DNA of 64,000 bases from Haematococcus lacustris (lineage: Eukaryota; Chlorophyta; Chlorophyceae; Chlamydomonadales; Haematococcaceae), in assembly GCA_030144725.1 (NCBI GenBank), contig JASKMD010000031.1, positions 7,826,681-7,890,680 on the forward strand, in the 5' to 3' direction. This document shows, one piece after another, positions 47,022 to 57,779 of the stretch. Positions within the stretch are counted from its first letter, which is position 1. Every line of letters begins with the position of its first letter. The position numbers were made by a program, and so were the translations under genes. The notes under the pieces are model-generated. The model worked only from the letters and a program-made list of their open reading frames with translations. It was not told the DNA's origin and did not search any database.

Positions 47022-50000
47022 CGCAGGTGAGCTGGCACTCGCACAGCAGCAACCACCTGGTGGTCCTGGCCAATGATGACCGGCTGCGGCTGTACAGCCT
47101 GTCAGACCTAGGCAGCGCCCAGACCACTCTGCACCTACAGCTGGGGAGAGGAGGGGGCGGGGCAGCAGGGGCTGGGGCAAGCAAAGGTGAGCAGTGCATG
47201 GTGGTGGGGAAGCATGCAGCTGCGCCAGGCGCGGGGTCTATCAGCCTTGTGGTCATCAGCCTGCCCACCTGCCTCCCTGCCTGCCCACATGTCAGCCCCA
47301 ACCGACATCGCCTGCACTGAACCAAACTGTCCTGACCTACCAACCAACTGACTACCTGCGTGCGTTCATGCCTGCCTGCATGCCAGGCACCACCCGTTAT
47401 GGCCTGCTGCCCCGCACCGCCCTGGCTGCCGACTCTCCTGTCAGCTTTGCCTTTGGCTGTGGGGTGGGCTGGGGCCCCTTCACGCTGTACGTGCTGGCAG
47501 CGTCTGGCAAGCTGTTCGGGCTGTGCCCCCTGGCGCCCTGGGGTGAGTGACCGGGGCACTGCTGCTGGACCGTTGCCAGCCCTCAGCGGCCTGGAGCTCC
47601 GGGTCCTGGAGGCCCATGCCCTCATGCTGCCAGGCTGCTGGGGCCGCCGCTCCCAGGCACCGCCCTCCCTAACTCCCACCTAATCCTTTTCCCCCTGTCC
47701 CTTGGCACGCCTGCGGTGGGAGGGCAGCAGGGGCATGCCCCGAGGCTCATTCTCCTCCCCTGATGCATGCTTCAGCGGCAAGGGCGTAGTCATACAATCT
47801 TTCTTTCCTTCTTTCTTTCTTTCTTTTGTTCCTTTGTTTCTTCCTTTCTTCCTTTCTTTCTATCATTATCCTTTTCTTCTTTCTTTCTTTCTTACTTTCT
47901 CCACGCCTGCCAGCCTCCTTTCTTCTTCCTCCTGCACCCGTACCTTCACCTCCACCTGCACGATACTCTGCGCCCTCCACTTCTTCCCACCATCCTCACA
48001 GTCCACGGTGCGCAGACCTCCTCCTGCACCTGCACTCCACTCTCCCCTCCTGCGGCCCCTCCACCATCCCACTCCACAGTGCAGTGTCCCATTGAGCACC
48101 GCACTGGCCTGCTGTGGCTCTGCGCACCCCTCGCTTCACTTACCCCTCCCTGCCGCCTGCACCTGCTGCTGCTGCCCTCAGGCATGCAGGTGGCCAGCTC
48201 TGCCCTCACTCAGTGCCTCACAGAGCTGGAGCAAGCCCAGGCGCCCGCAGACCCCTCCCTCCCGCCCTTTGCCTTTGATGCGGGGGAGGGCGAGGAGGAG
48301 TGGTGGGCAGGCCCGGGCGCCAGCAGGGGGGCGGCGGCAGGGAGGGTGGCAGAGCTGTCCGGTGCGATGGCCTGGATGCGGGAGGCGCTGGGCCTGGAGT
48401 CAGTGGCCCAGCTGCAGCAGGCGGCACGCTGGACAGGTGAAGGGGGAGGGGGGCTGCGAGGCCAGGGTAGGGAGGGGGGGTAGGGTGTGGGGGGTGGGTA
48501 GGGGGGGGAGGGGGGGGAGGTGACCAGGTAAGGTGAGGGAGGGGTTGGCTGTTAGGTCAGGGTGGGGAGGCAGGGGAACAGGGAAGGGGAGGGGGGAAGA
48601 GGAGGGAAGGGGGCGAGGTGGAGGGGTGGCTGGACAGGTGATGGGGGGAGGGAGTGGCTGTAAGCCTGGAGGGAGGGCTAGGGCCACCGCAGCGAGTGGC
48701 TGGATTGGAGTGGTGGATATGGAGTTGGGTAGTGAGGAGCAGCAGAGGAGGGGAGAGGGGCTCGAGCCCGGATGAGGGGTGAGTTCAGGGAGCAGGATGC
48801 AATGCTGGCAAGGGGTATGCTGTGGCTGCGCGACAGACATCGCCCCAACCTGCTCTGCTTACACACTTACAGCCAGCCAGCCAGCCAGCCAAGCAGCCCC
48901 TCCCTTCCCCACGCTGCCCTGCCCTGCCCTGCCCGCAGTGTTGCCCCATGTGCTGCCCCAGCGCAGCCCAGCCTTGCAGGGCCCCCTGAACTCAGGTCAG
49001 GCATCCGCCGAGCCCGGGCCAGCCCCCGCCGTCACCTTGGCCGCCGCCCACCTGCTGGCCCCCTCCTCCCCCTGGGCCCCCCTGCCCTCCTCCACCCCCA
49101 GCAGAACACCCCCCGCCACCCCCCAGGCCAAGGCGGGTGCTGCCACACCAGGAGCTTGGGGCGCCACCCCTTCTGCCGCCACACCCTCCCACCTCTTCAG
49201 CAGCATGGCTGGAGGGTCAGGGGGTTCTCAGCCACCGCTGGCCTGCACCACGGCCCTTGTGACGGGGCTGAGCTCAGGGCTGCTGTACGCCCACGTCCTG
49301 ACCGCGCCCCTGCTGCCCGCATGGCAGCCCCTCAGCCCTCAGTGCGCCCTGGACGAGCAGGGCCAGGTGGTGAGTGTGAGGTGTGAGTGTGAGCCATGTG
49401 AGGTCACACCTGGACCCAGTGGAGGGGGGCCAGAGGAGGCGGCAGGGCCAGCGGCAGTGCTGGTGGACTGCGTGGACCTGGCACTGCCGGAGACAGCAGT
49501 CAGGCGGCGCAGGGCTCCCCGCCCAACACCTGGGGCAGGGGCCTTGGCTGCTGGAGGGGGGGCGGCCAGGGTGGCCCCTGGGCGGCTGGGGGTACTGAGC
49601 GAGGAGGAGGAGGAGGAGGAGTCTGGGAGTGACGATGATTATGGTATGCTTGGCCTACACCTCGGCAGTGACGGGTCGAGCCAGGTGGCAGGTGGCTGCC
49701 GCCTGAGCCTGGTGACGGTGTATGGGGATGGTGTTGGGGGCCTGACTCACCTCCAGGGGGCCGGCAGCCTTGGCCTCGGGTCCCAGCAGCAGCAGCAGCA
49801 GCAGCCCCCCAGCCAAACCCAGCCTACGATATGGGTATGCCACGGCAGTGGGTGCTGGACTTTGGGCTTGACCTGGCTGCAGGCTGTGGCTCGGGCCTCC
49901 AGCGCAGCGGGTGGGGCGGCAGCAGCTGCACACAACCCCAACCTGCCACCCCTGGTGCTGCATGAGCTGTGGTTCCAGTCTGGGAAGGGAGGGCTGGCAG

Positions 50001-52597
50001 CGGAGGGGGAGGGGGCAGGGGCCCACCCAGGCAGCTCCCCCCAGGGCCAGGGTCAGGGTCAGGGGGAGGCTGGTCTGACAGCTGGAGGTGCGGTGGTTGT
50101 AAGCAGCAGTGTAGTGCAGGACGTGTTCCTGGGCAGCGTGGCCGTGCTGCTGCAGCAGCAGGTGGGAGGGGCAGGGGAGGGGTACCTACCCGAGGGGGCC
50201 AGCCTGCTGTGCTGCCGCCCCCGCCACGGCGGCCCAGTAGCCCCTGCAACGCCCCAACCTCCACCAGGCAGTGAAGCAGCAGCAGCAGCAGCCAGTGGGG
50301 GTCTGGGGGTGGGGCAAGGGGCAGGGGGGGTGGGGGGTGGGGGGACTCCCGGAGTAGGCGGCCTGGGGGCAGCTGAGGAGGAGGAGGATGCCGCGGCCAA
50401 GCTGGTGGTGGAGGCGTCCCTGCAGACCCTGTACGGGGACCTGCTCAGCGCCCCACCCTTCACTCCAGCCATACCCAGGGGCACAGGTGGGCGCTGCTGA
50501 CTGCGTGACACGCCACTGCTTGGCACGGTTTGGTTCAGCACAGAACAGCAGGAAACGGCATGGCGGTGCACTGCATGGCCTGGCATGGCCTGCAACTTGC
50601 TATCAACCAAGTTCGAAAATTGCAGTCATCGAACTCATCGGAGTCATCAAAGTCAGAGCAAAGCCCCTCGATTGCCCTCCCAAGGAACTGGCAGCTGGGG
50701 AGACTCTGATGTCAGAGAAGGGTACTCTGACATCACTGACATACTCACTGTCGAGCCTGGCCTCCCCACCATGCGTCAGGGTTAGGGTTAGGTCTAACCC
50801 TGGTCAGGCTACCCAACTACCCCAACTACTCCAAACGCCCTAACCCACCCATGTGCCACATGCCCCTAATACCCATCTCTAGCCTACTCTCCTGCCTGCC
50901 ACCTAGTGGTGCCTCCCATCAGCCCCCCCTCCCCTCCCTGCTGCCTGACGCGTGGCGCTGCCAGGCGGCCTGGAGGTGTCCACCCCGGAGGGTGCAGCCG
51001 CGCTCACCGCCGCCATCCGAGCGCTGCGCTGCGGGCGGCTGGAGGCGCTGCACCGGCTACACCAGGCGCTGAGGCAGAGGGCGGGGCAGCTGGCTCTGGA
51101 GGCAGATCGCCATGCGGTGAGCTCAGGGCAGGGCAGGGCAGGCCGTGGCTCCTCGCGGGTGCGGCACCCCCTGCTGACCGCTAGGGGCAATCTGCAGGAT
51201 ATGGCCACACGCGGGTAGGGGGACTGGGCAGGGCTGGGCTGCGTGCTGCTGCCACTGTTGCTGTCTGCAACGCCGGCGGTCACTGTGCAAGAAGGGCTAG
51301 TGCAGCAGGAGCTGAAACGGCTGGCCATGGATGCATCCTGCTGCTATTTGGCTGCAATGGGTGTGTGAGGAGGCGAGGCAGAGGCTACTGTGGGCTACAG
51401 TGTCTGCTGCTGGCTGCTGTGGGGCACTGTGACAGGGTGGCAGCTCTTCTGCAGTGTGGTGAGGTTGCTGCTGTGGCTGCTGTGGACATGCACAGGCAGG
51501 GGTGGAGGAGCTGGAAGGGCCTCTAGCAGCTGCCCAGACGAAGCAGGCGACGCTCACAGCGCAGCTGCAGCGGGCTGTGGCGCTGCACACAAACTTGGCG
51601 GAGAGAGCGGGTCAGTCGGGGTCATGCTCCAAGCCCTTAGCACTGTCTTGAGAAGCGTTGTAGAGAAGCACCAGCTTGGCATCTATGTTGACGCAACCGC
51701 TCCCTTCCCTCTTCTATCCCACAGCCTCATTCTCCAGTGGAGAACAAACGTCCCCTTCTTCACCTCCCCGCTCCACCCCTGCATTGCTCACACCCCACTG
51801 TTCCAAGCCCATGCGTCCTGGCTCGTTCCCCTGCAAGCGCACCTTGCTCGCATTGCCGCCCCTTGACTGTGTCACTTGCTCGCTTGCCTTGCTGTCACTC
51901 AGGCCTGCTCACCCAGCTGCACTGGTCCCTACCCCGGCCGTTGAGCGTTGAGGAGCGGCAGCTGGCCGCCGACCTGGACGTGCTGGAGCTGCGGACGGAC
52001 ACCCTGCGGCGCACATGGGATGCGCTGAGACGCCGGGCCCAGCGTGCAGTGCAGGACCGAGCCGCCAGCCTCGCGGGGCCACGCGAAGCTGGAGTTGGCA
52101 CCGAGGGCTCGCTACCCAAGTCACCAGGTGCCGCGGTTGTCAGCGGTGGTGTGCTCGACACCCCGAAGGCTTTGCTGGGCACGTGGGCCAGTGGGGTGAA
52201 GGGAGGGGCACTGGGAACGGTGGGGCGTGTGATTAGCACACAGTTTGGTTTCAGCCCCGCATGGTTGGGAGGCAAGTCGGTGACGGGGAGGGCGGTAGCT
52301 GTCAGTACGGGGAGGACGCAACCTACCGGGCGCTTGGTAGGCATGGCCACCGTGGCACGATCGACGGCCACAAGGTCCAACGCAGATGTAGGCGCTGGTG
52401 GCGGCAGCACGGTCACACCGGAGCTGCCCGCGGCGCAGCTGGCCAAAGTCCAGGCGCGCATGTTGGAGCATGTGCGCAGTATCGCACAATGCTCGGCGCA
52501 AGCGCAGGCGCTATCCAAGGAAGTGGACGCGTTTGTTGCCGCCCGAGTCGCGCAACACTTGGAAAAAGAACTCGAGAGTAGTAAAGCAGCACGGTGA
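45804..52597 (+). CDS. NUP88: NUP88-like nucleoporin, 12 exons, 1,212 codons
   Basis: Exons that join in phase: 45804-45859, 45924-46014, 46103-46246, 46477-46692, 47027-47186, 47387-47542, 48182-48436, 48939-50486, 50965-51116, 51306-51360, 51500-51610, 51903-52597. The start ATG gives MDAQLSDVSHV and splices cleanly into LYGITRQTDG. Family marks of NUP88 (plant MOS7) are VSWHSHSSNHLVVLANDDRL (propeller blade), the GPFTLYVLAASGKLFGLCPLAPWG segment, and GLTWLQAV...LHELWF. The C-terminal exons 9-12 are Leu/Glu/Arg/Gln-rich and coiled-coil-like (for example EALHRLHQALRQRAG). NUP88 is a propeller-plus-coil subunit of the cytoplasmic pore face that partners Nup214/Nup62. Exon 8 carries large Gly/Ala/Pro/acidic low-complexity inserts that make the protein much longer than animal NUP88 (about 740 aa). 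Exon 10 and the exon 11 acceptor are the least certain. Confidence 0.8.
47797..47905 (+). repeat. TTTC-rich pyrimidine tract in NUP88 intron 6
   Basis: About 105 bp of CTTTCTTTCCTT-type pyrimidine repeat lies within the intron 47543-48181, far upstream of the acceptor at 48181. Confidence 0.85.
50772..50802. repeat. Telomere-like GGGTTA hairpin in NUP88 intron 8
   Basis: CAGGGTTAGGGTTAGGTCTAACCCTG reads as two GGGTTA units followed by a reverse-complement copy, giving a short hairpin. It may be a chance or interstitial telomere-like sequence; it is too short to mean more. Confidence 0.5.
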
Positions 52598-55006
52598 CGG
52601 CTCCTGACGAGGTATAGGCAAACTCCCGTAGTTTGAATGCATCACGGGCGTTTGCATGACTCGAGCACGTGCTTCCCCACCTTGTCATCGAGCCATGCAC
52701 TGACTAGTGTGCCAAGCATTTGTTGTTGTTCCTCCGAATCAATGCTTGCCGCTTGGTTAGCCTAGTTATCCTCCCGAGGCCACGAACACTGTAGGAAGGG
52801 ATAGTCAGCAGTGTGTCAGCCATGAGGTCAATACTTGCATTGATATGTCTTGGGATTACAAGAAGCCTGTTCCCCGTGCCTCAACTTGAGTATTAGACTC
52901 TGTTACATTGAACACTATCTCGCGTGTTATTGCAATACCCACTGCAAGCCGTTACCAGGCATCATCCGAATCAGCCATCGTGGCTGTCACCAACGACTTT
53001 CAGCGAAGGGTGCTTTTGTAAGTCTTTTCGCCAAGAGAGGTAAACCTGTTGGGTACACAAATGGGGCCAAGGATGGTGGAGGATGCCAGGCCGCCTAGCC
53101 CGCCAATGTTCTTGGGCACTGAGCATGTCATTGCTAGTTTCGAGGACGCTCGAGTGTTTCCGCCGGGTCGTGTTATGGGTGCATCGATGACCGGGGTAAT
53201 CCAGTGATTGCCATCATGCTGAACACGAAATGCGCATTCATGATCGGAAGGAAGGGGGCTATGTCAAGCTACTCCATCTGGCGGTGATATAGGGCGCGGA
53301 CAAACAGCCAGGCGGCACCGACACCCGCGTGATCCCGCGGGGCCGGCCGGTGTTGTCGTGCTTCATTCAAACTGCAGCGAAAGGTACCTGCGGCTATATT
53401 GCAGACTGCATCCGTCCAATCGTTGAGGTCTGCCAAGCGCGACAGCAGCTGATGTGCTGACTGCGCATCGTTATCTACATCATCTCCTGCCTTGTCTGTG
53501 TGCCTTGTCATCTGGTACGAACCAGAGACGGCCTTCGGCAACAGCTTGACGGTTTGTTGCCGAAAACGCAAGGACAAGTGGCTGGTGCTCCCGCTCAAAC
53601 CACTTGTCCTTGCGTTGTCCCTCGCGATAGCTTGGACGTTGCGAAGTGATGCCGCCAGAGGTGCGCCCTCATGAAGAGGCGCCCGCCGCGCTGCCGCGCA
53701 CTGTCAAGCATGTGCACGTCTTCTTACCATTGACCCACCGTGACGCGGAGTAGCTGAGTGGGCGCGTGACTGAGAATGATCAAGGCAAAACACGCATAGC
53801 CGCGTTGGCCCATGAGGTGCGCAGCGCCGTTGACGCTGTGGTCCCCGTGTGGCGCATGCCACTCATAGCGTAGAGACACTATGGACACGGGTAGCACGCA
53901 GCAGGTCAAGGCAATTCAATCTTGCTGGCCCGTACGGAGCTTCGGCGCCAAGTCGCAGAAGGTTGCCGTGCTGACCTTGAACCGGCCAATCGCTGGGAGT
54001 GCGATGCTTTCAAGATAGGCGCTGTGAGCTGAGCTCAACATGTCGCGCCGGGCCAAGACAACCCCGTGGGTGTACGAGCTTGACTAGCTATTAGTTATCA
54101 GCTGCTCAGTCTGTTGAGGCATGAGTTATCAGCTGCTTGTGTGTTGAAGCACGTGTGCGCTTGCGGCTAAACTCCTAGGTTAGGGACACACACCGGTCTC
54201 TCACTGCTGTGGAGAAGTGTAGAGGCTCCACAGAGGATAGGGATACAGCGATGTTAATACATCCGTTCAGATATATCTACTGTCATACAGATAGTTGTAT
54301 GGCAGGGCTGTATACGGTGTACGGTGGTAGCTTGTTATCAGCTGCTCCTAACCTGACCTAGCAAACATGTGCTTGGTGTCTGGAATCTGGCTACAAACTA
54401 TCCTTGCATCCAACCGTGTCCTGGCACTGGCTACCTGGCTTCAATGGCAGCAGCATTACTGGCTGTTGAGGGAGTAGTCCCTCTAGTAGTGTAAAGCTAG
54501 TAGTGGGAGGTTCACCCTCAAGGTGGTGCGCTGGCAGCAGCTGGTCCTCGCAGCAGCGGTGAACGGTCGTGATGTGCTCTTCACGACACTGCACTCATGA
54601 CAACATGTGTACTTATCACAATTGTGACCTTGGTGTTAACTTGGTTGCCGTGTGGTTCAATCCAAATCACCAGCATATCTGTTATGCAGCATGTATGTAC
54701 ATGTATATACGCATGCATCATTACTGGACATTGGACAGGGTAGACAGCCCTGAGGTTCAACTGCTGCCTCAACCCTCACCATCAGCCACGCTGGCATGCA
54801 GGTCACACAACATGCTTGCATCATCAGCCCCGCCACTAGCTTAACCCTTCTGTTGGCTCCAACCTAAAGCTGCCAACTCTACCCCTAGCCCCTGCCAGAC
54901 CCACGCCCCTAGAGCCCTGCCTACTAGCCCTCCCCTCCCCTCTCCTTGACCCTGGGCCCACAGCACCTCTTGGGCTTTCCACAGCGCACCCCTGGCCCCT
55001 GGCTGC
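52598..55006. other. No recognised gene; one 17-bp-arm hairpin
   Basis: Arms AACGCAAGGACAAGTGG at 53565-53581 and its exact reverse complement at 53600-53616 form a hairpin with an 18-nt loop. A minus-strand frame at 53269-53598 (109 codons) has no recognisable domain. At 54746-54780 there is a CCCTGAGGTTCAACTGCTGCC sequence related to one at about 59415-59445. The rest is anonymous. Confidence 0.5.
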
Positions 55007-57010
55007 CTAGCCCTTCCTCCCCTGGCCTTGCAGGGGCTGGGCGGCTGCAGCCATCAGGGGCAGCACTCGGTGCAGCCTCCGGCTGTGGGCCGCCCCCCCA
55101 CGACCCTTGCTGCTGGGCCTCTGGCTCCCCCTCCCCTCCGCCCCATCCACACAGCACCCACCCCTAGCCTGGCCCCTGCCTGCCTCAGCCCTCAGCCGCA
55201 CAAAGTCTGCCAGCCTCTGGGGGGGCTGGCTGGTGAGGGGCAGAGGGGGAGCTGCCAGCCCTTGTGCTGCTACCCCCGGCAGACTGGCCGCCCCCGGCCC
55301 CCCGCCCTCCTCTCCTACCCCAGGGAGAGGTGAGTCACGACCACTGGGTGACAGATATGCCGGGGGCTCATGGACAGGTCGGCCGCGGTCTTCCTGAGTT
55401 TGCTCCATGCCCCAAGCTGCAGCTGGCACACTACCCACCCCCTCCCCCTCCTCCTCCTCCTCCTCCTCCTCTCCCTCCCCCTCCTGCTCCTCCCACTCTG
55501 CCCCCTTGCCTGCCTGGTGCCTGTCCGCCTGGCCACCTACTGCCGCACTGTTCCTGTGTGTTGCCAGTCCAGGCCTGGGCCCCCAGGGCGCGGCACAGGC
55601 AGCGTCAGCATCCCCCCAGGCTGTTGCCGCAGCCCTGCCCCGACCCAGGTTGCTGTAGCAGGGGCTGCCTGGACTCCAGGCTGAAGGGGAGGCTGCCGCC
55701 ACCTCTGCAGGCCCGCCCCTCCAGCAGCTGGGGGCCCAGGGGGCAGGAGGGGGGCCTGAAGGAGGTGCTGCCACCCCCCCTCCACCCCACCTGCTGCTGC
55801 CAGCATGCCAGGACGAGCAGCTGCCCCGCCCTGACTGGCTGCGCTCGCCACACCCACTTGCCACAGCGTGAGGTCTGCTCTTCCCACTCTCTCTGCCTGC
55901 TGGCACACTGAACAAACCGCTGCCACCCGCTGTGGCTGCCGCCTCCCCCTCCTCCCTCTTCTCTTCCTCCTTCGCCTCCCCCTCCTTCTCCTGCATTGCC
56001 TTTTCACCCCTCTGTTCCCCTTCCTCATCCTCCTCCTCCTCCTCGCTCCCAATGATGGCATCCACCCCGTCCCCACCAGCTGCACCACACAGCCCTGGCT
56101 CTTGCCCCGCCATGCAGCCGTCCACCCTCCCCCTTGACGCTGTCTCAGTTAGCGGTATGGTCACTGACCCTGTCACCCCTGCTCCTCCCCGCAAGCTGCG
56201 AGCGCTGGCACATGACTTGCTACTCACACTGCTGGTGCCACGGGATGCAGGTGGAGGGGCAGGAGCGGCCCTGGACAGCCTGGGCTGCAGCAGGGAGTCC
56301 AGTAGGCCCTGACGCAGGCCACGCTGCCTGGCCTTGCCTTCCTGCCCCTGCCTCAGGCCCTTCCTCAAAGCCCCACCCAAGCCTTGGCCTGTCTTGGGGT
56401 CCTGCTCCTGGAGCTGGGTCGTGCCTTTCTGCTTACTGTTAATGCTCGGCCTGTTCTTGCAAGGCTCCGCCGCTGATCCTCCTGCTGCTGCTGCTGCCTC
56501 CCCGCCTCTCTGCACACTGCCCTGCCCACCAGCTCTGCATGCCGCACTCCCTGATGGCTGGCCCGTGACTGCTTCATGGGGGCAGCCAGCAGCCCAGGCA
56601 CCAGGGGCAGGGCTGTGCCGTGTCCACCAGCTGGCCGCAGAGCAGCTTCCCCCTGAGGGGACAGCTGGCGGGGGAGGCATGGGGGAGGGCTGGTTGTCTG
56701 TTGAGGCATGTGGGCGCTTGCGCTTGCGCCTGGGGCTGGGGGGGCTGGCAGGAGGAGGTTGGGGGGCCTGCAGGCGGTTGTGAACCATGTTCAGACAAGT
56801 GTGACTGCCATGTCCCCAATGGGAGGAGTGATAGGGAGTGTGGGTGTGGATAGCAGAGGTGGAGGGCCAGTGCATGGCCAGGTCACCTTTGGTGCTGCAG
56901 AGGTCCATGCGCAGCCAGACCAACGCGTGCTGGGGCCCCATGCGGAGGGCGGCTGGCCGGCCCAGGCTTGAGCTGTGTGGCTCGCAGGACCAGAGCTGGG
57001 GGCAGACCAC
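55007..57010 (-). CDS. Long open reading frame of unknown function, 667 codons
   Basis: A single uninterrupted minus-strand frame of 2 kb. The predicted product has no domain that I recognise. It contains a basic cluster RRKRKRPH resembling a nuclear localisation signal (about residue 95), two acidic runs (GSEEEEEDEEGE near the middle and GEEEEEEEEGEG towards the end), and many Gly/Ala/Ser/Pro stretches. GC-rich DNA can hold long frames by chance, and composition is low-complexity in places, so coding status is open. It could be an exon of a larger spliced gene, or antisense to nothing. The plus strand in the same interval has only shorter frames. Confidence 0.35.
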   Translation of the reverse strand: MVCPQLWSCEPHSSSLGRPAALRMGPQHALVWLRMDLCSTKGDLAMHWPSTSAIHTHTPYHSSHWGHGSHTCLNMVHNRLQAPQPPPASPPSPRRKRKRPHASTDNQPSPMPPPPAVPSGGSCSAASWWTRHSPAPGAWAAGCPHEAVTGQPSGSAACRAGGQGSVQRGGEAAAAAGGSAAEPCKNRPSINSKQKGTTQLQEQDPKTGQGLGGALRKGLRQGQEGKARQRGLRQGLLDSLLQPRLSRAAPAPPPASRGTSSVSSKSCASARSLRGGAGVTGSVTIPLTETASRGRVDGCMAGQEPGLCGAAGGDGVDAIIGSEEEEEDEEGEQRGEKAMQEKEGEAKEEEKREEGEAAATAGGSGLFSVPAGRESGKSRPHAVASGCGERSQSGRGSCSSWHAGSSRWGGGGVAAPPSGPPPAPWAPSCWRGGPAEVAAASPSAWSPGSPCYSNLGRGRAAATAWGDADAACAAPWGPRPGLATHRNSAAVGGQADRHQAGKGAEWEEQEGEGEEEEEEEEGEGVGSVPAAAWGMEQTQEDRGRPVHEPPAYLSPSGRDSPLPGVGEEGGGPGAASLPGVAAQGLAAPPLPLTSQPPQRLADFVRLRAEAGRGQARGGCCVDGAEGRGSQRPSSKGRGGAAHSRRLHRVLPLMAAAAQPLQGQGRKG

Positions 57011-57321
57011 GGCTGGTGGTCAGCCTGCATGGAGGAGTCGGCAGTGGGGCAGGCCTGGCAGGGAAGTGGCAGGGTGCCTGGAGGGGGGCGGGGTGGCAGC
57101 ATGGGGGGTGCAGCATGGGGCAAGGCTGCACCCATGCTGATCTGCTGACTTGAGCCAGAGACCCCAGAACGCGGCACAGGCAGCATCAGCAACCCTCCCT
57201 GGCCTGCCATAGCTGAGGTAGGGGTGTAGTGCTGACCTGTTGCTGCGCTGCCGCCTGGCCAAACCATGCACTGCCGGTCCCGCTGGCCCGCACGCTCTGC
57301 AAGCAAGGCAAGCTGAGCATT

Positions 57322-57712
57322 TCATGCTTTGCATGCACTACCGGTGGCTAGTGCCAGAAAGACGGTTTCTGAGCAACCCATGCCCACATTGAGGGCAGCG
57401 TTTTCAGGCTCAAGTTGGCAGGAAGGGTCTGTCAGTTGTATATGAACTGACCTTGGCGGAAGACTGCTTGAGCCCATCAATGCATGCTCGCAGCGCTTGC
57501 GCCGCCTTGGTTGCCACACACGGGTCCAAGCCACTGCTGGATACGCGGTCTGGGTGGATTTGGAACAGGACATGTCGGTTGAGGCGAGACAGCTCGGATG
57601 CTGATAGCAATGTGACATCCGTGCCCGCAATGTCGCTGAGCACACGGCGTGGCGAGGTTAGACCCTGCAGGCTTGCCGCAATGGTTGCGGCATCTTGCTT
57701 GCACCGATGCAT
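57322..57712 (-). CDS. Small J-domain-like protein, two exons, 115 aa
   Basis: Exon 1 is 57712-57452 and exon 2 is 57408-57322, joined in phase 0 by donor AAG|GTCAGT and acceptor TTGAG|CC. The segment ELSRLNRHVLFQIHPDRVSS followed by a helical, Ala-rich stretch (ATKAAQALRACIDGL) resembles the second half of a J domain: helix II ending in the HPD tripeptide, a loop, then helix III, most like the short auxilin-type J domains. J proteins recruit and stimulate Hsp70. The N-terminal part (MHRCKQDAATIAASLQGL...) has no recognisable motif. The acceptor is weak (no CAG). The start codon lies 67 bp from that of the divergent plus-strand gene. Confidence 0.55.
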
Positions 57713-57779
57713 ATACTCGCACTGAAGCCACTCGCACTCGCACTATATGCACTCGCACCCGCCGAGTAGTTTGACTTGC
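57713..57779. promoter_or_regulatory. 67-bp divergent start-to-start interval with CACTCGCA repeats
   Basis: The interval between the two start codons contains four to five copies of an ACTCGCA-type motif and a CACTATATGC segment. If both gene models are right, the transcripts must overlap at their 5' ends, or both promoters are extremely compact. Confidence 0.5.
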
